64,000 nt of DNA from 2-01-FULL-41-21 sp038065335 (GTDB taxonomy: Bacteria; Patescibacteriota; Minisyncoccia; 2-02-FULL-40-12; GWA2-44-9), in NCBI GenBank assembly GCA_038065335.1, contig JBBTRD010000008.1:8166-72165 (forward strand). The letters run 5' to 3'. A program made the position numbers and the translations under genes. The notes under the pieces were generated by a model. That model was not told the origin of the DNA, did no database searches, and saw only the letters and a program-made list of their open reading frames with translations. Shown here one piece after another: positions 7,460 through 15,305 of this stretch. Each line of letters begins with the position of its first letter. Positions within the stretch are counted from its first letter, which is position 1.

Positions 7460-8461
7460 ATGAGAAGTATCGGAATTGATCTCGGGACGACTAATACAGT
7501 CGTTTTCCTCCCTCAAAAGGGGATTGTAATTAATGAACCGTCTGTGGTGGCGATTTCGGTTTTAGACAATAAAATTTTAGCCGTCGGTTCTGAAGCCAGA
7601 GAGATGATCGGGCGAACACCGGAAAGTATTGTTGTTTCTCGACCGCTAGTAGATGGCGCCATCGCCGACTATCGCGTCACGGGCGCGATGCTCCGCTATT
7701 TTATAAAAAAAGCGGGCGGGGTTTTGCGGTTCTTTAAACCGGAAGTGCTCATTTCGGTCCCCGCGGGTATTACTTCCACTGAACGCCGGGCGGTTATGGA
7801 AGCTGGTCTTCAAGCCGGCGCCAAAGAAGTTTATCTCGTGAAAGAACCGGTTCTTGCCGCCATCGGCGCTAAAATTTCCATCAACGACGCTTCGGGCAAT
7901 ATGATTTTAAACATTGGAGGCGGGACGACCGAGTTGGCGGTTATTTCATTGGGCGGTATCGTTAGTTCTGAATCAGTGCGTATCGGAGGCAATAAACTAG
8001 ATCAAGCTATTGTTGAATACATTAAGAAAAAACACGGCTTGGCTATCGGTGAACGCACGGCCGAACTTATTAAAATAAATATTGGTTGCGCCATTAAAAC
8101 ACCTGTTGAAGAAAAAATCAGTATCAAAGGCCGTGATTTAACCACTGGTTATCCTAAAACAATCGAAGTGGCTTCAAACGAAATTACTGAAGCTTTATCC
8201 GAACAGCTCCGAGAAATTATTCAAATTATTAAAACCGTTCTGGAAGTTACTCCGCCCGAACTTTGTTCCGACATTATGGACAAAGGGATTGTTATTTCCG
8301 GCGGCGGCGCTTTACTTAAACATATAGACACTCTTATTACTAAAATAACGGGCGTGCCAGCCCGTATCGCCGATGATCCTCTTTTCTGTGTCGCTCGAGG
8401 CACGGGTATCGTTCTAGAAAATCTCAACACCTACAAAAAGAACGTGATGGCAAAAAGATAA
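7460..8461 (+). CDS. mreB: Rod-shape determining protein MreB
   Basis: The 333-residue actin-family protein has the phosphate-1 loop (GIDLGTTNTVVFLPQKGIV, residues 4-22), the connecting motif VSVPAGITSTERRAV, the phosphate-2 motif (LNIGGGTTELAVISLGGIV) and the adenosine motif (GIVISGGGALLKHIDTLI). MreB filaments under the membrane guide lateral peptidoglycan synthesis. mreC, mreD and rodA are not adjacent; the wall genes mltG, ftsI and murF lie elsewhere in this window. It has its own promoter and is followed by the polysaccharide region. Confidence 0.95.
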   Translation: MRSIGIDLGTTNTVVFLPQKGIVINEPSVVAISVLDNKILAVGSEAREMIGRTPESIVVSRPLVDGAIADYRVTGAMLRYFIKKAGGVLRFFKPEVLISVPAGITSTERRAVMEAGLQAGAKEVYLVKEPVLAAIGAKISINDASGNMILNIGGGTTELAVISLGGIVSSESVRIGGNKLDQAIVEYIKKKHGLAIGERTAELIKINIGCAIKTPVEEKISIKGRDLTTGYPKTIEVASNEITEALSEQLREIIQIIKTVLEVTPPELCSDIMDKGIVISGGGALLKHIDTLITKITGVPARIADDPLFCVARGTGIVLENLNTYKKNVMAKR

Positions 8462-8507
8462 TTGAGGTCAAGCTTACAAAAAGTTAAAAGAATGTTATAA
8501 ATGGCGG

Positions 8508-9722
8508 ATGAAATTAGCTATTGTCCATGATTGGCTGAAAAATATAAGCGGAGCGGAGAGAGTTTTGATTGAGTTGCACAAAATATTTCCCGAAGCGCCG
8601 ATTTATACTCTTTTTTACAATAAACGATTTATCCAAAAATGGTTGCCCAACGCCGATATCCGCGCGAGTTTTCTCCAAAAGATTCCACTAATAGCTAGGG
8701 TCTATTCACTATTCGCTTTCTTGATGCCGACAGCGATTGAATCTTTTGACCTTTCAGATTTTGACACGGTTTTATCTTCCTCGGTCATATTTTCTAAAGG
8801 CCTTATTTTAAAACCCTCGACTAAACATATTTGCTATTGTTATAGCCCGACAAGATTTTTGTGGGACAGAAATTTTAGTGATCAGAGCCGACGCTTTGGT
8901 CGGCTCCCCGACTCTTTGACGTCGGGGTTTTCAATTTTCAATTTTCAGTGGCCAAGAAAAATTTTTAAACACTTTTTGCGACTCTGGGATAGAGCTGCTG
9001 CCGATCGTGTTGACCAATTTGTCGCCATTTCAAAAACCGTTCAAGATAGGATTAAAAAATATTATCGCCGCGAGTCAATAATAATCTATCCACCGGCTTC
9101 GTTTTTGACCCCCGACTCGACCGATAATCGGTCGGCTCCTGCGGCCGACCGTCATCTAGACTCTCGGCGGTTCACCAAGCGCCAAGCTGAACCGCCTGCG
9201 AGACTTCTCGCTGGGAGTCAAAAACTTCGCCTTAACGATTATTATCTAATCGTGGCTCGGCTTCATAGTTATAAAAACATCGACATCGCGATTAAGGCGT
9301 TTAATAAATTAAATTATCCGTTGGTAATTATTGGTGACGGACCTGACAAGAAACGATTGGAACGCTTGGCCAATAAAAATATCACTTTTCTTGGCGAACA
9401 GGACGATTCTACGCTAATCGAGTACTATCGCGCTTGCCGGGCCTTTATAATGCCCCAAGAAGAAGATTTTGGACTGACTCCCATCGAAGCCATGTCTTTC
9501 GGTAAACCCGTTGTGGCGTTATGCAAGGGTGGCGCTTTAGAAACCATTGTTGAGAGCCAAACTGGCGAATTTTTTGATGACCCTATCCCGGAAGCTCTGG
9601 CCGATGCTATCCGTCGTCTAAACGAAAATTACACCGGCTATAATCCGAAAACCATTAAAGCTCGAGCCTCTATTTTTGATGTTGAAAAATTTAAAGAAGC
9701 GATTATTAAATTAGTCACATGA
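8508..9722 (+). CDS. GT4-family glycosyltransferase with inserted repeat
   Basis: The 404-residue product has a GT-B fold pattern: N-terminal KLAIVHDWLKNISGAERVLI and C-terminal donor-binding motifs YLIVARLHSYKNIDIAIKAF, ITFLGEQDD, and PQEEDFGLTPIEAMSFGKPV (the EX7E motif of GT4). Residues about 199-239 (STDNRSAPAADRHLDSRR onward) are encoded entirely by a 123-bp structured repeat read in frame, between the two Rossmann domains. A second small GC-rich palindromic insert lies at about residues 126-142 (8884-8928). It probably transfers a sugar in surface-glycan synthesis. It overlaps the next gene by four bases (ATGA). Confidence 0.85.
   Translation: MKLAIVHDWLKNISGAERVLIELHKIFPEAPIYTLFYNKRFIQKWLPNADIRASFLQKIPLIARVYSLFAFLMPTAIESFDLSDFDTVLSSSVIFSKGLILKPSTKHICYCYSPTRFLWDRNFSDQSRRFGRLPDSLTSGFSIFNFQWPRKIFKHFLRLWDRAAADRVDQFVAISKTVQDRIKKYYRRESIIIYPPASFLTPDSTDNRSAPAADRHLDSRRFTKRQAEPPARLLAGSQKLRLNDYYLIVARLHSYKNIDIAIKAFNKLNYPLVIIGDGPDKKRLERLANKNITFLGEQDDSTLIEYYRACRAFIMPQEEDFGLTPIEAMSFGKPVVALCKGGALETIVESQTGEFFDDPIPEALADAIRRLNENYTGYNPKTIKARASIFDVEKFKEAIIKLVT
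9102..9224 (+). repeat. Three-arm structured element, copy 1 (in frame in GT4 gene)
   Basis: This is an inverted relative of 51106-51242. On the minus strand: outer stem TTTTTGACTCCC/GGGGGTCAAAAA; a GCGAGA/TCTCGC hairpin; a hairpin with variable stem (GGCGGTTCA/TGAACCGCC) and conserved loop GCTTGGCGCTTGG; a hairpin with stem GGTCGG/CCGACC and conserved loop CCGCAGGAG; then GATTATCGGTCGAGTCGG. Its length is 41 codons exactly, so the host frame is kept. Confidence 0.85.
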
Positions 9723-10468
9723 AAATCTCCGTCAAATCTAAAACGGTTCTGGTGGGAGTATTAAAAACCAGAAGGGATCAGAAAATTCTTCTAGAAAAGC
9801 ATTGGTATCGCATTCCCGTTTTGCATCTTCCAAAACGAAATTTTAAATATATTGCTTTTTATCAACCGCTAGGGTTTGGAAAACACGGTAAACGGATTGA
9901 ATATTACGCTCAAGTTTCAAAGACTTCGATTTCAAAAAGAATCAATTTGTTGCCCGATGAGTCCAATCATCCTCGCGCCAGCGATGACTATAAACGGTTT
10001 GAGTTTAAAGAAATCCTAAAACTTGAGAAGCCCATCAGAAATATCATTCCCCGCAGAATCGTGTTTGGTTTTACAACCTTGAAAGCTCTGCTCTCATCAA
10101 AAGATATTCTGCAACTCTATGGTGTGTTGCCGACCGAACAAATTGTTCAACGAGCACTGAAACGTTTTGGCATCCAACCTATAATCGAACATACCGTCTC
10201 TGCTCAAGGCCGCTGTTATCGTATTGACTTGGCTCTTATTATTGTGCGCCCGCCCGCCTCTGGCGGGAATGGGCGAATAGCCATAGAATGTGATAACCTT
10301 AAAGCCCATTCCACTAAAACCCAAATCCAAAAAGATAAAACCAAGGATCGCTTCCTCAAATCTATCGGTTGGCACGTCATCCGTCTCACCGAAAAAGACA
10401 TCGTCGAAAATCTCCATTTCTGTATCGCCCGTATAATAAAAACCATCAAAGCCCTCGGTGGCCAATGA
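9719..10468 (+). CDS. Protein with DUF559/Vsr-like endonuclease domain
   Basis: The 249-residue product starts at an ATG overlapping the stop of the glycosyltransferase gene. The C-terminal half resembles the restriction-endonuclease-like DUF559 fold: RCYRIDLALIIV (strand with Asp), RIAIECDNLKAHSTKTQIQK (strand-Glu), DKTKDRFLKSIGWHVIRLTE (Arg-x-Leu end strand). The N-terminal half (about 1-130) is basic and not recognised. A small palindrome (PPASGG, 10252-10266) is inserted just before the Glu strand. It may act in DNA repair or be a stand-alone nuclease; the catalytic call is inferred from the motif pattern. Confidence 0.55.
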   Translation: MKISVKSKTVLVGVLKTRRDQKILLEKHWYRIPVLHLPKRNFKYIAFYQPLGFGKHGKRIEYYAQVSKTSISKRINLLPDESNHPRASDDYKRFEFKEILKLEKPIRNIIPRRIVFGFTTLKALLSSKDILQLYGVLPTEQIVQRALKRFGIQPIIEHTVSAQGRCYRIDLALIIVRPPASGGNGRIAIECDNLKAHSTKTQIQKDKTKDRFLKSIGWHVIRLTEKDIVENLHFCIARIIKTIKALGGQ

Positions 10469-10601
10469 AGCATATCGGCTCAATTCCCACCATTTGAGCC
10501 GATACCGGCCTCTTTGAACCTTGCTGAACATCTTAAAATTTTAGCTTCGCGCGTCAAAATCAAGTCCGGCCGAGAGTCTCGCCAAAAAGTGATAGAAGTG
10601 G

Positions 10602-10607
10602 TATGAT
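10602..10607 (+). promoter_or_regulatory. -10 box for engB, near-leaderless
   Basis: TATGAT ends 11 bases before the engB ATG at 10619, implying a leader of a few bases at most. No strong -35 is seen. An inverted repeat (TATCGGCTCAA/TTGAGCCGATA, about 10472-10503) lies further upstream and may terminate the preceding gene. Confidence 0.35.
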
Positions 10608-10618
10608 TCGGGCTTCCA

Positions 10619-11194
10619 ATGCCCACGATTACCTCGGCAAAATTTGTAAAAGGCGTGGTCGGAGATGATGAAGCCTTGGACGACGGCAAAGCCCATATCG
10701 CTCTGATTGGGCGTTCAAACGTGGGCAAGTCGAGCGTCATTAACTCTCTGACCAAACAAAAAGGTTTAGCTAAAACCAGTTCTTTTCCCGGCCGAACTCA
10801 AGAAGTTAATCTGTTTTTAATCAATAAGTCTTTTTATCTGGTTGATTTGCCGGGCTACGGTTACGCCAAAGCCGATGAAGGCGGACGGGATAAACTTAAA
10901 AAGATAATTTTTTGGTACTTGTTTAATTCGCACTACCAACAAAAATTAGTGCTTTTAATTATTGACGCCGAAGTCGGTTTGACGGCTAATGATAAAGAGA
11001 TTCTCCGCGGTCTCGAAGAACGCAAAAAAAACATCTTGATTGTCGCCAATAAAGTCGATAAAATTAAAAACGCGGTTTATTTAAAAAAACTTCAAGAAAT
11101 TCAGAAGATGGCCGGCGACCATAAAGTCATTCCATACTCCGCCGAAAAGAAAATAGGCATAACTGAACTAACGGAAGAATTATTCAAAAAATAA
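10619..11194 (+). CDS. engB: Ribosome biogenesis GTPase EngB/YsxC
   Basis: The 191-residue product is a small circularly simple TRAFAC GTPase. G1 is GRSNVGKSSVIN (about 38-49), G3 DLPGYGYAKADEGGR, G4 ANKVDKIKN and G5 YSAEKKIGI. EngB assists late assembly of the 50S subunit. Length and motif order are normal. The next gene starts four bases after its stop. Confidence 0.93.
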   Translation: MPTITSAKFVKGVVGDDEALDDGKAHIALIGRSNVGKSSVINSLTKQKGLAKTSSFPGRTQEVNLFLINKSFYLVDLPGYGYAKADEGGRDKLKKIIFWYLFNSHYQQKLVLLIIDAEVGLTANDKEILRGLEERKKNILIVANKVDKIKNAVYLKKLQEIQKMAGDHKVIPYSAEKKIGITELTEELFKK

Positions 11195-11198
11195 AGCC

Positions 11199-11813
11199 AT
11201 GTCGGCGTTTACTAAAAAAGAAATGGCGATGATGAAGCGGTTAAATACGCCTGCCAAAATGCAGGATTTTTTAAATCAAATTCCTATTAATTTTGAGAAA
11301 AATGGCGTCGATACTGTCAAATCGCCAATTATGGTCCTGCGAGCCCAAAGCGCGCATTGTATTGAAGCGGCGATACTTGGGGCGTATATTTTGTCGCTTC
11401 ATGGTTATCAACCCCTCCTTGTTCATCTGGCGTCCACTAAAATTGATAAAGACCATGTCATCGCGCCGTTCAGAATTAAAGGTTATTGGGGAGCGCTATC
11501 AAAAGGCAATCATGTCACTTTGCGTTATCGCGACCCAGTTTATAAAACCATTCGCGAACTGGCGATGTCATATTTTAATGAGTACTATCTGGAAAATGGC
11601 GCCAAAACGATGCGGAGTTATTCAAAACCGCTAAATTTAAAAACTTTTAGTTCTGACTGGATAGTTCAAAAAGATGACCTGTGGGATATTGACAATAAAT
11701 TGGATAAAATAAAACACTACGATATCGCCCCAAAAGATATTATTCGATCACTGCGTAAAGCCGATCTCATTGAACGTAAAGCCTTAGACCTTACTGAATA
11801 TGACTCAAATTGA
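11199..11813 (+). CDS. Transglutaminase-like hypothetical protein
   Basis: The 204-residue product has a conserved pattern resembling the transglutaminase/papain-like fold: a helix beginning with Cys (SAHCIEAAILGAYIL, about 50-64), a strand LLVHLAS followed by KDHVIAPFRIKGYWGALSKG with the candidate His, and RYRDPVYKTIRELAMSYF. I have seen this domain as a hypothetical family in diverse bacteria; its substrate is not known. It overlaps the downstream helicase gene by 14 bases, so translational coupling is likely. Confidence 0.55.
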   Translation: MSAFTKKEMAMMKRLNTPAKMQDFLNQIPINFEKNGVDTVKSPIMVLRAQSAHCIEAAILGAYILSLHGYQPLLVHLASTKIDKDHVIAPFRIKGYWGALSKGNHVTLRYRDPVYKTIRELAMSYFNEYYLENGAKTMRSYSKPLNLKTFSSDWIVQKDDLWDIDNKLDKIKHYDIAPKDIIRSLRKADLIERKALDLTEYDSN

Positions 11814-13182
11814 AGCTCTTATAATTTTGAAAACCGGGGCCAACGTTTTTTTGACGGGAGAACCGGGTTCGGGTAAAAGCTACACTGTTAACGAGTACGT
11901 GCGATATTTGCGCGCCCATAATATTGAGCCGGCCATTACGGCTTCGACGGGCATCGCCGCCACTCATATCGGCGGAATGACGATTCATTCGTGGAGCGGA
12001 ATTGGAATTCACACCAGTTTAGATAAGCAGGATATCCGCCGAATTGCTTCGAGCAAGCACGTCGGAAAGCGAATGCGCGAAACTAATGTTTTAATAATTG
12101 ACGAATGTTCAATGCTTCCGCCTAAAACGCTCGATATGGTTGAGGCCGTCTGTCGGGAAGCGCGCAAAAGTTACGAACCTTTCGGCGGACTTCAAATTAT
12201 TTTGGTAGGTGATTTTTTTCAACTCCCGCCGATTATTAAACGAAAAACTGAAGACCTGCCTGCCGGACAGGCAGGCGATTCCAATCAGATTATCTTGCTT
12301 GATGAACCCGAAGTTCGTTTTGCTTATGATTCTTCGGCTTGGACGCGAGCTAAACCTATTACGTGTTATCTCACCGAACAACACCGTCAAGACGATAAAA
12401 ATTATTTGGGCATTCTTTCCGCAATTCGAGATAATACTTTTAACATGAAGCATGTTGGCCATCTCGAAAGCCGACGCACGACTTATGACAAAATCTCCGA
12501 TGAAGCGCCCAAACTTTTTTCTCACAACGTGGACGTAGATTTAGTTAATAAGAATATGCTTTCTCAATTGCCCGGCGAACTGATGGAATTTCCAATGCGA
12601 TCTTACGGCGTACCGAAATTAATAGCGACCCTAATAAAGGGCTGCCTGTCGCCGGAATTTTTGAATTTAAAAATCGGAGCCTCGGTAATGTTCACGAAAA
12701 ATAATCCCCGCGCCGGATTTGTAAATGGCACGCTTGGTATTGTTGAAGATTTTCGTAAAGACGATAACTACCCCATGATACGAACTCGGGCCGGACGACT
12801 CGTGGTCGCCGAACCCATGAACTGGGGCATTAAGGAAGGGGGCATATCTAAAGCCACGATCACCCAGATGCCATTGCGCTTGGCTTGGGCCATTACGGTT
12901 CACAAAAGCCAAGGGATGAGTCTCGATGAAGCCGTAATGGATTTAAGCGAGGTTTTTGAATACGGCCAAGGTTATGTCGCCCTCTCGCGAGTCAGACGAT
13001 TATCCGGCGTCCATTTGATTGGCTGGAATCAGCGCGCTTTTCAGGTTCATCCCGAAGTCATCGCTAAAGAAAAAGAGTTCCAAATCGCTTCCAGTCTGGC
13101 CGAAAAAGAATATCGGGAATTGTCTCCAAAAATTATTACCCAAAGACACGAATTTTTTATTAAAATGTGTACTAAAAAATGA
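11800..13182 (+). CDS. Pif1/RecD-like DNA helicase
   Basis: The 460-residue SF1B helicase has Walker A GEPGSGKSYTV (about 20-30), motif Ia ITASTGIAATHIGGMTIHSW, motif II LIIDECSMLPPKTLDMVEA, motif III QIILVGDFFQLPP, motif V AWAITVHKSQGMSLDEAVMD and motif VI YVALSRVRRLSGVHL. Such 5'-3' helicases act at replication forks and on G-quadruplexes. A palindromic insert (DLPAGQAGDS, 12256-12278) sits in frame between motifs III and IV. It ends in an ATGA overlap with the next gene. Confidence 0.88.
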   Translation: MTQIEALIILKTGANVFLTGEPGSGKSYTVNEYVRYLRAHNIEPAITASTGIAATHIGGMTIHSWSGIGIHTSLDKQDIRRIASSKHVGKRMRETNVLIIDECSMLPPKTLDMVEAVCREARKSYEPFGGLQIILVGDFFQLPPIIKRKTEDLPAGQAGDSNQIILLDEPEVRFAYDSSAWTRAKPITCYLTEQHRQDDKNYLGILSAIRDNTFNMKHVGHLESRRTTYDKISDEAPKLFSHNVDVDLVNKNMLSQLPGELMEFPMRSYGVPKLIATLIKGCLSPEFLNLKIGASVMFTKNNPRAGFVNGTLGIVEDFRKDDNYPMIRTRAGRLVVAEPMNWGIKEGGISKATITQMPLRLAWAITVHKSQGMSLDEAVMDLSEVFEYGQGYVALSRVRRLSGVHLIGWNQRAFQVHPEVIAKEKEFQIASSLAEKEYRELSPKIITQRHEFFIKMCTKK

Positions 13183-15305
13183 AAATTGCCCTCATTACCC
13201 TCAACTATAACGGTGCGGAAAGCACCATCAAACTTTTGGAATCTCTACAGAATCAGACCGACCCTGATTTTTCCCTTATTGTCGCCGACAATGGTTCTAC
13301 GGACATCCAAAAACTCCGAGATTATTGTGAAAATAAACCTATTCATATCATTGAAAATGGGGCTAATTTAGGATTCGGCGGAGGTTGCAACATTGCCATA
13401 AAGAGGGCCCTCAAAAATGGGGCGAGTTGGCTTGTTTTGTTAAATAACGACACTTGGGTCGAATCTGACTTTATCAGCCATTTAAAAGCCATTCTAGAGC
13501 GTACAAACGGCCTTGTCGGGTTACCTATTGACGAGGGGGATGGAGAAATTGCCATGGGTGGCCGACTTGAGTGGTTGAGTCCGACATTGAGTCATAATCA
13601 CAGTTTTCTCAACCATAAACAAAATGCGCGAAAAAACGGAAAAAACGTTTGCTATGCCATTGGCGGTGGGATGGCTATTGATTCATCGGCCGTCGAAAAA
13701 ATCGGTTATTTTGACGAAAATTATTTTCTTTATTTTGAAGATGCGGATTTATCAATGCGGGCCCATGAAGCAGGCGTTCCAATAGCTTTTCCGACGAAAC
13801 CGATCATTCATCACACTGTTTCAACAACCACGAGAAAACTCGGCGCGCCGTTACTTTTGCGTTACCACTATCGTAATGCTCTTTATTTTAATTTTAAAAA
13901 CGCGCCTTTGTTTTATAAAATTGGCGCGATTTTTTGGAGTGTCATCATTTTCGTCAAACAACTGGTTAAATTATTAAGCAACATTCATCCTGCCGAGTCG
14001 CGAGCCATTCTGGCCGGCATTATTGATTTTTATCAAGAAAGGATGGGTCCCGTTAGAAGTAGCCTCGCCGAGGTCCGAAGGACTCGCGCCAAAGGCGCGA
14101 GCGAGACTTCGTACGGGATGGGCCGCATCTCCAAAAAAATTAAAGTCGGCATTGAATGTGAGCAAATTGAGGGCGAAATCTGGGGCGTGGGAAAGATTAT
14201 TACCAAACTTTTAGAAAATATCGCTTCTCGGCCGGAACTGGAAAAAGATTTTGAATTTCATCTTTATTTCAAATCAAAAATTCCAAAACTATTATTCCTA
14301 GACAATTCAATATTTCATAAAAAAGTTATTGAGCAGCCGTTCCGGCACAAATCGTTTGTATTTTATTACTATGTTTTGCTTCCGATTCAGCTTTGGTTTG
14401 AACGGCTCGATGTCATGTTTTTCCCAAATTATATGTTGCCCATTATTTTTTTCGGCAATTCTGTCGTCATGCTAACCGAGGATATATATTACGAGATGCG
14501 GTCAAAACAACAACGATTCCATCATCGTTTGGCTTATCGGGTTTTTGCCACTTGGGCCACCTGGCGAGCCAATAAAATTATGGCCATTTCGCAAACTTCA
14601 AAGAAAGAACTGGTTCGATTGTTTAACATTGAACCAGCCCGCATCGTGGTAAATCTACTCGCGGTAGATTCGGCAAAAATAGATTCTTTTTCCAACATTG
14701 GAAATTGCCCGCCCGCCGAAGCTTTAGCGAAGGAGGGGAAATTGAAAAATGAAAATTATCTATTGTTCGTCGGCCAATCTTTTCCCCGTCGACATTTAGC
14801 GGAATCATTGCTCGCCTTTGAAAAAATAGCGTCGGAATTTCAAGATTTGAAATTTATTATTGTTGGCCCGGACAAATATAATCCGCCGAGGATCAGACAA
14901 CTTCAACAAGATATCAATTCTCGACTCGGCGGTGAGAGAATAATTTGGCATGAACGCGTATCCCAAGAAGAATTATCGCAACTTTATGCTCACACTCTGG
15001 CAACGATTTATATTTCATCCCGCGAAGCCTTTGGTTTGCCTCCGTTGGAAGGCCTGGCTCAAGGAAGCGTGCCAATAATCGCCGAAAATGCTTTGGGCCA
15101 TGAGTTGTTTGAAGAGTGCGCTGTTTTTATCGCTAATCCCGATTCAGTAGATGATATCGCTTCAGCTTTGCGTGAGGCCATGACAAATTCAACACTCCGT
15201 GAGAAAATAAAAGCGCATGCGCCAGAAATAGTTGATCGTTACACTTGGCGCGCTCACACCGATCGGTTTCTAGAAATAATCAAATCTATGACCCGGCATG
15301 CCTAA
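13179..15305 (+). CDS. GT2-GT4 fusion glycosyltransferase
   Basis: Residues about 1-285 form a GT2 domain (LNYNGAESTIKLLESLQNQ, VADNGSTD, LGFGGGCNIAIKRALKNGAS, LNNDTWVESDF, YFLYFEDADLSMRAHEAG). Residues about 318-708 form a GT4 domain (YLLFVGQSFPRRHLAESLLA, REAFGLPPLEGLAQGSVPII). The two are joined by residues about 290-314, which are the translation of a 71-bp cloverleaf repeat (14048-14118). This suggests that the repeat fused two formerly separate genes by removing a stop and start. A second small insert (CPPAEALAKEG, about 14708-14742) lies in the GT4 domain. Likely role: sequential addition of two sugars to a surface glycan. Confidence 0.85.
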   Translation: MKIALITLNYNGAESTIKLLESLQNQTDPDFSLIVADNGSTDIQKLRDYCENKPIHIIENGANLGFGGGCNIAIKRALKNGASWLVLLNNDTWVESDFISHLKAILERTNGLVGLPIDEGDGEIAMGGRLEWLSPTLSHNHSFLNHKQNARKNGKNVCYAIGGGMAIDSSAVEKIGYFDENYFLYFEDADLSMRAHEAGVPIAFPTKPIIHHTVSTTTRKLGAPLLLRYHYRNALYFNFKNAPLFYKIGAIFWSVIIFVKQLVKLLSNIHPAESRAILAGIIDFYQERMGPVRSSLAEVRRTRAKGASETSYGMGRISKKIKVGIECEQIEGEIWGVGKIITKLLENIASRPELEKDFEFHLYFKSKIPKLLFLDNSIFHKKVIEQPFRHKSFVFYYYVLLPIQLWFERLDVMFFPNYMLPIIFFGNSVVMLTEDIYYEMRSKQQRFHHRLAYRVFATWATWRANKIMAISQTSKKELVRLFNIEPARIVVNLLAVDSAKIDSFSNIGNCPPAEALAKEGKLKNENYLLFVGQSFPRRHLAESLLAFEKIASEFQDLKFIIVGPDKYNPPRIRQLQQDINSRLGGERIIWHERVSQEELSQLYAHTLATIYISSREAFGLPPLEGLAQGSVPIIAENALGHELFEECAVFIANPDSVDDIASALREAMTNSTLREKIKAHAPEIVDRYTWRAHTDRFLEIIKSMTRHA
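14048..14118 (+). repeat. Cloverleaf palindromic element, copy B (at fusion joint)
   Basis: Outer stem TCCCGTTAGAAGT/ACTTCGTACGGGA, then hairpins CCTC-GCC-GAGG, GTCC-GAA-GGAC and CTCGCGCC-AAA-GGCGCGAG. It is read through in frame as SSLAEVRRTRAKGASETSYG. It is almost identical to copy C at 16138, which is read in a different frame. Confidence 0.85.

Noticed and set aside
9719..10468. Restriction-modification system
   Set aside because: A DUF559/Vsr-like nuclease fold is present, but no methyltransferase or specificity gene is adjacent.
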